The notes under the pieces are model-generated. The model ran no database searches, had not been told where the DNA came from, and worked only from the letters and a program-made list of their open reading frames with translations. Shown here piece by piece: positions 24,379 through 32,194 of a stretch of DNA of 48,291 bases; positions within the stretch are counted from its first letter, which is position 1; every line of letters begins with the position of its first letter. Origin of the DNA: Desulfurococcaceae archaeon (GTDB lineage Archaea; Thermoproteota; Thermoprotei_A; Sulfolobales; Ignisphaeraceae); assembly GCA_020832925.1 (NCBI GenBank), contig JAJHRF010000010.1:1-48291 (forward strand), in the 5' to 3' direction. A program made the translations under genes and the position numbers.

Positions 24379-25661
24379 CCTGCTTTATAATGAGTTATCA
24401 CCCCCCTATCAACTTCCACAACCCATCCCCGAGCTCCGTAACCAAGTTGAACAATTTTTCTAACAGCTTCCTCTGCTACATCCTTTCTCTCGAAAAGAGC
24501 TATAACTGCTCCTCCTAGTCCAGCTCCTGAGAGTTTTGCACCTAAAGCTCCAAACGATATGAGTTTCTCTACAAGAGTATCTATCTGAGGTAGGCTTACA
24601 TCGTATAACCTGCTTAACAATGTATGCTGGTATGTCATGATCTTCCCTATGATACCTATATCTCCTTTAATCATAACATCCTTAACCTCTTCGTAAGGTG
24701 TTTCGAGTGCTTCGGCTAGTTCATCCGTGGATATCCTCTCGCCTTTGATTACCTTGATAGCTAGCATTGTTGATCTATGCGTTTTTAATGTGAACAATAT
24801 CCTATTCCTGGGTTTCTCCGGTAAAAGTTTTAAGTAAGGTTCTAGAAGTTTCAGATCTAGCAATTCCCATCTAGGTTCCCAATACCTTCGCCCAAGCAAT
24901 GCCTTGATATTCTCTGGTACAACTTCTAGAAGTTTTGATAAACCTTCATCGATTTCGCGCTGCCTAACAGGGTGGATATCAGCTGTACTATGTCTGATCC
25001 CTGTATCTACAACAGTAAAGTATCCTCGTATAGCAGGAAGCACCTCTACATTGTAGGGAGGTTTCGTCTCTATATACACAATATTCCCGAACGCTGCTGC
25101 ATACTGATCTAGACGACCGCAAGGTATACCCATAACATCGTGTTCGGCTATGTAGGCGTATTCAGCTATATCTTTCGGCGATAACCCTAGATCTAGTATC
25201 TCGTTAAGAGCAGCTAGAACTGAGACTAGAAGAGTTCCACTACTTCCTAAACCTGAGCCTATAGGAACCCAGCTCCGTATCCAGATTTCGACACCTTTAA
25301 CTCTATGACCTTGGGATTTAAGTAATGAAATAGCTGCTCGAATATAGTTACCAAACAATTTACGTTTATCTAGAAGTACCGGGTTCTGAATAGAGAACTT
25401 ATCTATGTATTCCTCAGATTCCTCACGTATATTCGCAGAACCTACCACTACATAGTCGCTATCTACACGTCTTGCTGCTACATAAGTCCTCAAGTTTATG
25501 CCCACGGCAACAACAGGCAGACCTTTATAATCTTGGTGTGTATTAAGGAAATCTAGTCTACCAGGTGCTGATACTATTACCTCCGGATTCCCCCCAAAAA
25601 CTTCCTTGAATTCTCTTTGCACAAGCTCTACATTTTCTCTACTCCACATCGAGACCAACAC
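24375..25661 (-). CDS. galK: Galactokinase (GHMP kinase) with an unusual substrate motif
   Basis: Phosphorylates galactose at C1; 428 residues. GHMP motifs are all visible: motif 1 APGRLDFLNTHQDYKGLPVV, motif 2 WVPIGSGLGSSGTLLVS with the ATP loop, and motif 3 SGAGLGGAVIAL near residue 375. Motif 1 differs from the classic GR.NLIGEHTDYNGG: Asn-Thr-His-Gln-Asp-Tyr-Lys-Gly replaces Gly-Glu-His-Thr-Asp-Tyr-Asn-Gly. The galactose-contacting Asp is kept, but the preceding Glu is not. The overlap with galT and the facing galE support a galactokinase role; a related sugar kinase cannot be ruled out. Start ATG could be at 25661 or at Met5. Confidence 0.85.
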   Translation of the reverse strand: MLVSMWSRENVELVQREFKEVFGGNPEVIVSAPGRLDFLNTHQDYKGLPVVAVGINLRTYVAARRVDSDYVVVGSANIREESEEYIDKFSIQNPVLLDKRKLFGNYIRAAISLLKSQGHRVKGVEIWIRSWVPIGSGLGSSGTLLVSVLAALNEILDLGLSPKDIAEYAYIAEHDVMGIPCGRLDQYAAAFGNIVYIETKPPYNVEVLPAIRGYFTVVDTGIRHSTADIHPVRQREIDEGLSKLLEVVPENIKALLGRRYWEPRWELLDLKLLEPYLKLLPEKPRNRILFTLKTHRSTMLAIKVIKGERISTDELAEALETPYEEVKDVMIKGDIGIIGKIMTYQHTLLSRLYDVSLPQIDTLVEKLISFGALGAKLSGAGLGGAVIALFERKDVAEEAVRKIVQLGYGARGWVVEVDRGVITHYKAG

Positions 25662-25766
25662 CTAAAACTCGCCAAATCTTTAACCAATTTAAATAGGTGG
25701 CGAATAGGTAGTAAATATATATTTCTTGATTTAAGTTGACGTTGTATAACAGAATTACTTTTACGT

Positions 25767-26789
25767 TTAGAAAGGCATAACAATAGACTTAATTTTAAGA
25801 TTTTGATTTATATAAGAGCTGAAAGCATGAGCATAAAGACTTCTATAACCATCAACAATTAAGATCTTGGGTCGCGCTTCCTTAACATAGTAAACTAGTT
25901 CCTTAAAATCAGCGTGGCCACTTAAACCTACGATCCATACATTACCTCGACCTATCACGGTTTTTCCGTATCTACCTGTAACCAGTATATGAGCTAAACC
26001 ACTTCTTCTTTTCATATAGGTAAACTTTGAAGCTAAGTTGAACTCTATATACCATCTACTCTTCTTTATCTCTTCAGCTTCTCTCGAATTCTCTAGGTAA
26101 ACCTCATCTACATCGAAACCATATTTCTTGAGCACCATATATATGTTCCACTGGTTTCGTGGTAGTATAAAGGGGGTATCTATACCCCATGCTCTCAACT
26201 TCATCATCACATCGTTTATCTTTCCATGGTATGCATATATGGCAATTGGTTGCTCTACTAGAAGTTTTCTCAATAACTTCACGAACTCATTCATAATATT
26301 CTCTTCACTTTCCCTAACATACGATGGATCTCCATACGTAGCATCAATTACTAGAATATCGAGATCTTTAAGTATATCCGTTTTAATACCTGGATTCCTG
26401 AAATCCCCTGTATACCCTATTCTACAGTTTTTCATCTCTAGAACTACTTGACAAGAACCAGGTACATGGTCAGATCTGTATACCGTGAGTTTAGCGAACT
26501 CATTTGTGTCTAGATCTAGACTCTGATAATAGTCTAATGGAACAGCTTTCTGCTTAGGTATGTTAAACCCCATAACTTTCAGCAAATCTATTGTTATAGG
26601 TGTTCCAATCAAAAGTTCACTAAACACTATGCTCTTATCTAAATCTATTGTATGATCTGAATGAATATGTGTAACAAAACGGTATATACAGCCATTTTCA
26701 TAGCCATCAACACATATATTCAGTGGAAAAATTATTGCCCCTCTCCGCCCTATGGCAACATTCATAACTACACCTTCTACAGCATACAA
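25767..26789 (-). CDS. Beta-CASP metallo-beta-lactamase-fold nuclease-like protein
   Basis: 340 residues. Zinc ligands: VTHIHSDHTID (HxHxDH), His in YRSDHVPGSC and Asp in IGYTGDFRNPG. The beta-CASP part has ILVIDATYGDP and VWIVGLSGHADFKELVYYV near the C-terminus, as in Artemis/SNM1-type nucleases and the archaeal proteins usually called mRNA 3'-end processing factors or DNA ligase-associated exonucleases. Lack of KH domains separates it from archaeal CPSF. Substrate (DNA or RNA) cannot be told here. Met9 (MNVAIG) is an alternative start. Confidence 0.8.
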   Translation of the reverse strand: MYAVEGVVMNVAIGRRGAIIFPLNICVDGYENGCIYRFVTHIHSDHTIDLDKSIVFSELLIGTPITIDLLKVMGFNIPKQKAVPLDYYQSLDLDTNEFAKLTVYRSDHVPGSCQVVLEMKNCRIGYTGDFRNPGIKTDILKDLDILVIDATYGDPSYVRESEENIMNEFVKLLRKLLVEQPIAIYAYHGKINDVMMKLRAWGIDTPFILPRNQWNIYMVLKKYGFDVDEVYLENSREAEEIKKSRWYIEFNLASKFTYMKRRSGLAHILVTGRYGKTVIGRGNVWIVGLSGHADFKELVYYVKEARPKILIVDGYRSLYAHAFSSYINQNLKIKSIVMPF

Positions 26790-26830
26790 CTAATAATATC
26801 CTTACGCCGGAACCGTTATAAGGTCTTTCG

Positions 26831-27886
26831 CTACACAGCTTCATCTAATGCTCCATACTCTCCCGAATATTCATCGCCTACATCTTTATCATACCATGAT
26901 ATCGGCGCATTTCCATGCCTTATAACTGGTTTATCTAATTTCGATAGAAGAACTACTCTACTTGGTATACTTTCTGAAACAACGTTGTACCCTATCTCCT
27001 GGGCAAGCTCTATAGCTATCTTTCTAACCTCTTCGTGATTCGGCATATCTGACCTACTTAGCCTCAGTATCGAAGAGCCTATATGCATATAAGCTTTGAC
27101 TTCTACAAATGTCGGCTCCGCTATGGAGAGAAGCTTAGACCATCCCTCAACGGCTCTTCTATGCATGTTAAAACTCTTGATAAGCGTTATTCTAACGACT
27201 GTTGGCGATGTAAAGCTGGGAAGAAGTTCGAGAGTCTCTATAGTTTTCATCCATAGATCTGGGTACACAGGGTTATTGAATTTCTTATAGCTCTCCTCAT
27301 CATATGCTTCTAGAGAGACATATAGTTGCGAAGGTTCTTCAGATAGATTTGCTAAGACCTCTGGTCTTACTCCTCGTGTTACAAGAAATGTTGTCAAGCT
27401 TTTTCTATGGAATTCCTCTATAAGTTCCCCTAATCTTGGATATAGTGTTGCTTCCCCGGTTAAACTTATCGCTACATGTTTTGGATTCAATGATTCCTCA
27501 AACATCTTCCTATCAACATTTGGGTATTTCTTGTATCCGCTAACGGTTCTCCTATGTTCTTTCAAAGCCATTTCAACTATAAACTCCGGATCGTCCACAT
27601 GTGCAGGGAATTGATGCCATCCACTAGGTCTATACCTCCAGCAGTGAAGGCAGTAGTTTAGACACCATAGTACTGATGGGGAAAACTGTATACATCTATG
27701 AGATTCGATTCCGTAGAACTTAGCTTTATAACAGAATACTCTCTCTGTAAGAGCTTTATGAACCCAATAGCATTTCTTCACAGCACTGTGATGCCCTATC
27801 ACGTGGTATTTCTGTTTACGTAAGATATCTAGATAGTTCATAGCCGAACTATTGGATAAAATGGATAAAATATTTGATGTCTCCAT
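26831..27886 (-). CDS. taw1: tRNA 4-demethylwyosine synthase (TYW1/Taw1), radical SAM
   Basis: Second step of wyosine biosynthesis on G37 of tRNA-Phe; makes the tricyclic base from N1-methylguanosine and pyruvate. The cluster motif SVLWCLNYCLHCWRYRPSGW (C-x3-C-x2-C) is preceded by KAKFYGIESHRCIQFSP, and other family signatures are ISLTGEATLYPRLGEL, FLVTRGVRPEVL, YVSLEAYDEESYKKFNNP and YMHIGSSILRLSRSDMPNHEEV. 351 residues, the archaeal size without the flavodoxin domain of eukaryotic TYW1. The ATG at 27886 follows a TATA-like AAAATATACT; Met16 (MNYLDIL) is the alternative. Confidence 0.93.
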   Translation of the reverse strand: METSNILSILSNSSAMNYLDILRKQKYHVIGHHSAVKKCYWVHKALTERVFCYKAKFYGIESHRCIQFSPSVLWCLNYCLHCWRYRPSGWHQFPAHVDDPEFIVEMALKEHRRTVSGYKKYPNVDRKMFEESLNPKHVAISLTGEATLYPRLGELIEEFHRKSLTTFLVTRGVRPEVLANLSEEPSQLYVSLEAYDEESYKKFNNPVYPDLWMKTIETLELLPSFTSPTVVRITLIKSFNMHRRAVEGWSKLLSIAEPTFVEVKAYMHIGSSILRLSRSDMPNHEEVRKIAIELAQEIGYNVVSESIPSRVVLLSKLDKPVIRHGNAPISWYDKDVGDEYSGEYGALDEAV

Positions 27887-27921
27887 GAGATGCCGAACCT
27901 ATCCATCATTAGAGTATATTT

Positions 27922-27948
27922 TAGCGCTGTAATAAGTATAGCGCTGTA
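27922..27948. repeat. Two direct copies of TAGCGCTGTA between divergent promoters
   Basis: The 10-mer occurs at 27922-27931 and 27939-27948, start-to-start 17 bp, each containing the palindrome AGCGCT. It lies between the taw1 and DHH/nucS promoters and may be an operator. No regulator is identified. Confidence 0.35.
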
Positions 27949-27970
27949 GACTCTGTAGAGGCTTGAGCTA

Positions 27971-28960
27971 ATGAAGAAGGCCACGGTTATACTCCACGGT
28001 GATTGTGATGGCGTTATAGCGGCTGGGCTCTACATTAGGAGATTTCTTAGAGATTTTTACCCAGGTCAGATAGTTTTAAGACATTCACATCCATGGAGGC
28101 TAGGTATAGATTTAAGGAAAACTCTCCCAAGTTCGGATGTAGAGATGGTTGTTTTAGTTGACCTAGCTTTAAACGAGGAAATCGCAGATCTATTGCTTAG
28201 CTATGCCAAGAAAGGGATTTCTATAATTATTGTAGATCATCACCAATCATCAGAGAAAGCTATCCCCCGGTTAAAGAGTGTAGAGAATATTAAAGCGTTG
28301 TGGAGTATAGTTCAATCAACACCCCAAGTCTTAGCTCAGACAATTCTAAAAAATCTCAACAACTACGAAATGCTACTTGTAAATATCGCAAATGTATGTG
28401 AAGGAGGTAATGTAGAGGATGAGATGGTGAGAAGCGTAGCTGATAAAGTGAAACTTGTTTTAGCCGTTGAGTCAACAAATGCTGAACTTATATATAAAAC
28501 TGTTGACTGTATTGTTAAAGGGGAAGAGTTCTGGAATACACAGATATACAATGATATATTCTGGAAAGCTAAATGGTTACTAAACCTTTTGCTAAAGAAA
28601 ATCGAGTCTAAGTCTGAAAGTCTTTGTGGTTGGAATATAGCTTCATTTACATTGCCTGAATCTTTGATTTTCGCAGGGCTCTTTGGTATAGCATCTTCTG
28701 AGTACATGAAGAAGTATAAGAGATCTATTGTTTTGATAAGAGAGGAAGAAGATAAGATCGTTGTTACTATTAGATCTACGAAGAAGAAAGCTCTCGATAT
28801 ATGCCAAGCCATAGTTAAGAATGTGGATGAGAAGGCTAGAAGCACTTTCGGAGGTCATAGAGAAGCCGCTTCGTTAACAATTAAGAAAGTATATAGTTTA
28901 GAAGAGGTTGAGAAAATAGTCGAGAATGTTATAAAAAATTCGGAATGTGTTGATCAATGA
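27971..28960 (+). CDS. DHH family phosphoesterase, RecJ/GAN-like
   Basis: 329 residues. The N-terminal DHH domain shows VILHGDCDGVIAAGL (the D-x-D-x motif), VVLVDLALNEE and IIIVDHHQSS (DHH). The C-terminal DHHA1 half has FGGHREAASLTI, the glycine-rich motif for substrate 5' ends. The combination fits archaeal RecJ-like exonucleases and nanoRNases. It starts a five-gene forward operon and overlaps nucS by four bases (ATGA), so coupling with the mismatch nuclease NucS suggests a DNA repair job, which is inference. Confidence 0.85.
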   Translation: MKKATVILHGDCDGVIAAGLYIRRFLRDFYPGQIVLRHSHPWRLGIDLRKTLPSSDVEMVVLVDLALNEEIADLLLSYAKKGISIIIVDHHQSSEKAIPRLKSVENIKALWSIVQSTPQVLAQTILKNLNNYEMLLVNIANVCEGGNVEDEMVRSVADKVKLVLAVESTNAELIYKTVDCIVKGEEFWNTQIYNDIFWKAKWLLNLLLKKIESKSESLCGWNIASFTLPESLIFAGLFGIASSEYMKKYKRSIVLIREEEDKIVVTIRSTKKKALDICQAIVKNVDEKARSTFGGHREAASLTIKKVYSLEEVEKIVENVIKNSECVDQ

Positions 28961-29730
28961 AAGTGTGCCTCGATATCGATACAGTTAATTGCGCCGATTT
29001 AGCTCAGAAGTTATCGTTTCTGAGGAAAGATATGGTGCTGATACTTGCTGGGGAGATGAATATAGAGTACGTAGGTAGAGCTTCATCATATGCTCCCTCA
29101 GGCTCTAGGTTACTTATACTAAAACCTGATGGCTCTCTTCTAGTGCACGAACAATTACGTGTCGAACCTCTTAATTGGCAACCTCCTCGCTCTACAGCTC
29201 ATTTTGAATGCTATAACGACAAGTTGAGGATCAGGTCTGTAAGGGAGAACCCGCGAGAGGAGGTATTAATAGAGTTCAACGATATCGAGTTCGTTAAAGC
29301 GTGCAAACTTGTCCATACAAAGCTAGCTGTTATAGGAAGAGAATCAGATATTGTTAAGATGCTTCTGGCGAACCCTTCCATCGTTGAAGAGAATGCAACT
29401 ATTGTTGGAGTAGATGTTGCGACACCCTACGGCAAAGTAGATATCCTGATGAAGAAAGATGATAAGCTTATTGTAGTAGAGGTTAAAAATGAAAAAGCCG
29501 GTATAACAGCTGTAGCACAATTGAAGAGATATGTAGAATTCTATACTAGTAGAGGTTGTAGAGTTGAAGGTGTTCTAGTAGCTCCTGATATCTCTAGCGA
29601 TGCGATGACGATGCTTATTAAAGAGGGTTTTAAGTTTGTGAATACCAATACTTTGAGAAGAAGTACATTAGCTGATAAAACTTTAGAAAAGTTCTTTAAG
29701 ACAAAGAGAGTAGAGGTTAGCGGTGGTTAG
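28957..29730 (+). CDS. nucS: NucS/EndoMS mismatch-specific endonuclease
   Basis: Cuts both strands at mismatched bases in archaea and some bacteria that lack MutS/MutL. 257 residues, the family length. N-terminal dimer and DNA-binding domain: EYVGRASSYAPSGSRLLILK, DGSLLVHEQ and PLNWQPPRS. C-terminal RecB-like nuclease: ATPYGKVDILMKKDD (Asp) and LIVVEVKNEKAG (Glu-x-Lys), then AVAQLKRYVEFY (Gln in QLxRY). All expected catalytic residues are present. The gene overlaps the DHH gene upstream, and its stop codon lies immediately before the thioesterase start. No PCNA-binding tail is obvious at the end (KRVEVSGG). Confidence 0.95.
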   Translation: MKVCLDIDTVNCADLAQKLSFLRKDMVLILAGEMNIEYVGRASSYAPSGSRLLILKPDGSLLVHEQLRVEPLNWQPPRSTAHFECYNDKLRIRSVRENPREEVLIEFNDIEFVKACKLVHTKLAVIGRESDIVKMLLANPSIVEENATIVGVDVATPYGKVDILMKKDDKLIVVEVKNEKAGITAVAQLKRYVEFYTSRGCRVEGVLVAPDISSDAMTMLIKEGFKFVNTNTLRRSTLADKTLEKFFKTKRVEVSGG

Positions 29731-29731
29731 A

Positions 29732-30139
29732 ATGAGTAGCGAATTCGTTGAATCCCTGCCTAGCCAAATCAGAGATATTATGAATATTCGCGAAATAATT
29801 AGGGATGAGAAAAGAGGATGTATCACGCTGATCCTAGACCCAAGTCCCGATGTCTTAACATATCATGGAGAACCTCATGGTGGATATATATCGCTTATAT
29901 CGATGGTCAGCGCAGAACTTGCTGCTACGCATCTACTTAAAGAAGAGGAAATTCTTGTAGTTATTAATCATAGTGTAAACTTTTTAAAACATGTAGAAGT
30001 GTATAACCAAGAAGTAGATATTGAGAGTTGTGTTCTTAGTAAAGGTGAGAGAGTTATATACATAGAGACGAAGATTAGATGTAGAGGAGAAGATATAGCT
30101 CAGGCACTTACATCGTTTATTACAGAGAAACGTTACTAA
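29732..30139 (+). CDS. PaaI-like hotdog-fold thioesterase
   Basis: 135 residues with a single hotdog fold: the central helix HGGYISLISMVSAELAA, preceded by TYHGEP, and the strands VINHSVNFLKHV and RVIYIETKIRC. Such proteins hydrolyse acyl-CoA thioesters; the substrate here is not known. ATG at 29732 is chosen because GGTGG lies seven bases upstream; an in-frame GTG at 29723 overlaps the nucS stop. Third gene of the DHH-nucS operon, although a link to repair is not apparent. Confidence 0.75.
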   Translation: MSSEFVESLPSQIRDIMNIREIIRDEKRGCITLILDPSPDVLTYHGEPHGGYISLISMVSAELAATHLLKEEEILVVINHSVNFLKHVEVYNQEVDIESCVLSKGERVIYIETKIRCRGEDIAQALTSFITEKRY

Positions 30140-30151
30140 TGCTGATGGTTA

Positions 30152-31102
30152 ATGGATGTAAAGTTCGTAGCTTTCGAAAGCTTAGGAGTAAGATCTCAAG
30201 CACTTTTTATACAGTTGAAAAATGCAAACATATTTATAGATCCCTCTGCAGCATTAGCACCGAGAAGATTTGGTTTGCCTCCACATATATATGAGGTTGA
30301 GAAACTCCTAGATATATTCAACACTATAGAGAACTATCTAAGAGATAGCGATATAGTGATTCATACGCATTATCATTACGATCACCATGACCCAGGGAGA
30401 TTCCTCGATATAGATCTCTATAGAGGCAAAATTGTGTATCTAAAAGATCCTCAGAATTACATCAATATATCTCAGAAGATAAGAGCTTCAAGATTTATTA
30501 AGATGTTGAAGAATAAAGCTGAAGATATACTGATAGCTGATGGAAGGAAAGAGAGCTCTCAGTACTTTAGTATAAGCTTCTCTACTCCACTTCCACACGG
30601 AGAATCAGATAAGCTTGGTTACGTAGTTTCTGTATGTATTGAGGAGAAAGATGATACTCTACTCTTTACCTCAGATATAGAAGGGGGACCTCTAGATATC
30701 CATAGAAATTTGCTTAGTTTCTGTAAACCTAGAATCGCTGTTATTGATGGCCCTCCTACATACCTTGTTGGCTATAGATATAGCGATAAAAGCTTAAAAT
30801 CATCAATAAGTTTTATCCTTAAGTTTTTAGAGCTGGAACCATTAGAAGTTCTTGTTCTGGATCACCATCTATGTAGAGATCTTAACTACTTTGAGGGAAT
30901 AAGCGAGGTAATTGATAAAGCAAGAAGCTTGAATAAAGAAGTTAAAACAGCTGCAGAAGCTATAGGATTAAAACCATTGCTACTTGAGGCTATGAGAAGA
31001 GAATTATATAGAGAGAAACCTGAGAATGGTTTGAATAAGCTTAAGTCTAGGTATAGATTTTCTGAATTAAAAGAGTTGGATCAAATCTTCGGTGAAGATT
31101 GA
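30152..31102 (+). CDS. UPF0282 family metallo-beta-lactamase-fold protein
   Basis: 316 residues. The metal-binding motif VIHTHYHYDHHDP (HxHxDH type) follows NIFIDPSAALAPRRFGLPPH, a hallmark of the archaeal UPF0282 family (MJ1629 type); further ligands include LPHGES, LLFTSDIEGG and VLDHHLCRD. The family is conserved in archaea and has no assigned role. It sits in the forward operon between the hotdog thioesterase and a metallophosphoesterase, and its TGA overlaps the next ATG (TGATG). Confidence 0.85.
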   Translation: MDVKFVAFESLGVRSQALFIQLKNANIFIDPSAALAPRRFGLPPHIYEVEKLLDIFNTIENYLRDSDIVIHTHYHYDHHDPGRFLDIDLYRGKIVYLKDPQNYINISQKIRASRFIKMLKNKAEDILIADGRKESSQYFSISFSTPLPHGESDKLGYVVSVCIEEKDDTLLFTSDIEGGPLDIHRNLLSFCKPRIAVIDGPPTYLVGYRYSDKSLKSSISFILKFLELEPLEVLVLDHHLCRDLNYFEGISEVIDKARSLNKEVKTAAEAIGLKPLLLEAMRRELYREKPENGLNKLKSRYRFSELKELDQIFGED

Positions 31103-31791
31103 TGAGAATTTTAGCTATAAGTGATATCCATGGATACATTGATCTGTTGCTCAAAGTTTTAGAAAAAGAAGTTAAGGTAGATCTAATCCTATTCGCAGGT
31201 GATATAGCTCCTTATAAAGCACCATACAAAACTCGTGAATACCTATTGAGAGCTTTAGAGATTGCCAATATGTATAAAGTGAAACTGTTTATTAGTGTAC
31301 CTGGTAATATGGATATCCCTAAACATTACAACGAAATCTCTGCTAACATCTATGTATATCTACATAATGATTACAAGATATATGAAAACATAGTATTTGT
31401 TGGATTTGGGGGAACTATTAAAAGCCCTTTCAATACTATTCTTGAATATGATGATGTTATTATCGAGCAATCTCTTCTAAATATCTACAACAATATCAAG
31501 AATTTGTTAAACGAAAACAATATCTTGGTACTCTTAACCCATACCCCTCCGTACAATACAAAATGCGATATAGCTTATACTAAGGAACATATTGGATCCA
31601 AAGGTATAAGGAGGTTCATAGAGATGACAAAACCTTTACTAGTTGTCTGCGGTCATGTCCACGAATCTCGATGCATTGATAAAATCGATAAGAGCTTTAT
31701 CGTCAATCCAGGACCTTTATTCAAAGGTTTCTACGCCATTATCGAGATGAAAGACCGTGAAGTCTTAGTTCATCAGAAGAGTTTGATTTAA
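31102..31791 (+). CDS. Calcineurin-like metallophosphoesterase
   Basis: 229 residues. Two-metal motifs in order: ILAISDIHGYI (DxH), LFAGDIAPYK (GD), SVPGNMDIP (GNxD), VLLTHTPPYN (His) and VVCGHVHESR (GHxH). This is the small archaeal group resembling YfcE-type phosphodiesterases; the substrate is unknown. ATG at 31102 overlaps the UPF0282 stop. It is the last gene of the operon and converges on the 129-residue gene, with 13 bases between them. Confidence 0.85.
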   Translation: MRILAISDIHGYIDLLLKVLEKEVKVDLILFAGDIAPYKAPYKTREYLLRALEIANMYKVKLFISVPGNMDIPKHYNEISANIYVYLHNDYKIYENIVFVGFGGTIKSPFNTILEYDDVIIEQSLLNIYNNIKNLLNENNILVLLTHTPPYNTKCDIAYTKEHIGSKGIRRFIEMTKPLLVVCGHVHESRCIDKIDKSFIVNPGPLFKGFYAIIEMKDREVLVHQKSLI

Positions 31792-31804
31792 GTGTTTTTA
31801 GAAT

Positions 31805-32194
31805 CTATTTCGATTCTTTTAACCAGTTTTTCAAAGTCTCTATATCTTGAACTCCTGTCTCTCGTAACATCTCAATATATTCTTCAACTTTATCTATTGG
31901 TATCACCATTGCAACAGAGGTTGTTATCTCTACCACAACATCTTTTAATTTGTATATAGCTACAGATTCCCCGAACTCGTTGTATCTGTAGGTTCTATAG
32001 ATATTATGTTTCGATTCAAGTATGTTTTCAAGTAAACATGCACAACATTCGGTAAGTATTCGTATATCTATTAGTGAAGTTAATGAGAACTCTGAGATAC
32101 AACGATCGTCAGGTGTACAGTTAGGGCATAGAATTAAAATATTGTCTATGTTGTTAAATAGCTCCTCTACAATATCTCTCCAGCTAGTATCCAT
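31805..32194 (-). CDS. Conserved-looking hypothetical protein behind tmcA
   Basis: 129 residues, no family recognised. The N-terminal half carries five cysteines (ILCPNCTPDDRC and LTECCACLLE) and the C-terminal half ends in two helices (IDKVEEYIEML, IETLKNWLKESK). Its ATG begins at the base after the tmcA stop codon, so the two should be co-translated, and a role beside TmcA is possible. The C-x2-C, then C, and C-C-x-C arrangement could bind a metal. Codon use is like its neighbours. Confidence 0.6.
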   Translation of the reverse strand: MDTSWRDIVEELFNNIDNILILCPNCTPDDRCISEFSLTSLIDIRILTECCACLLENILESKHNIYRTYRYNEFGESVAIYKLKDVVVEITTSVAMVIPIDKVEEYIEMLRETGVQDIETLKNWLKESK

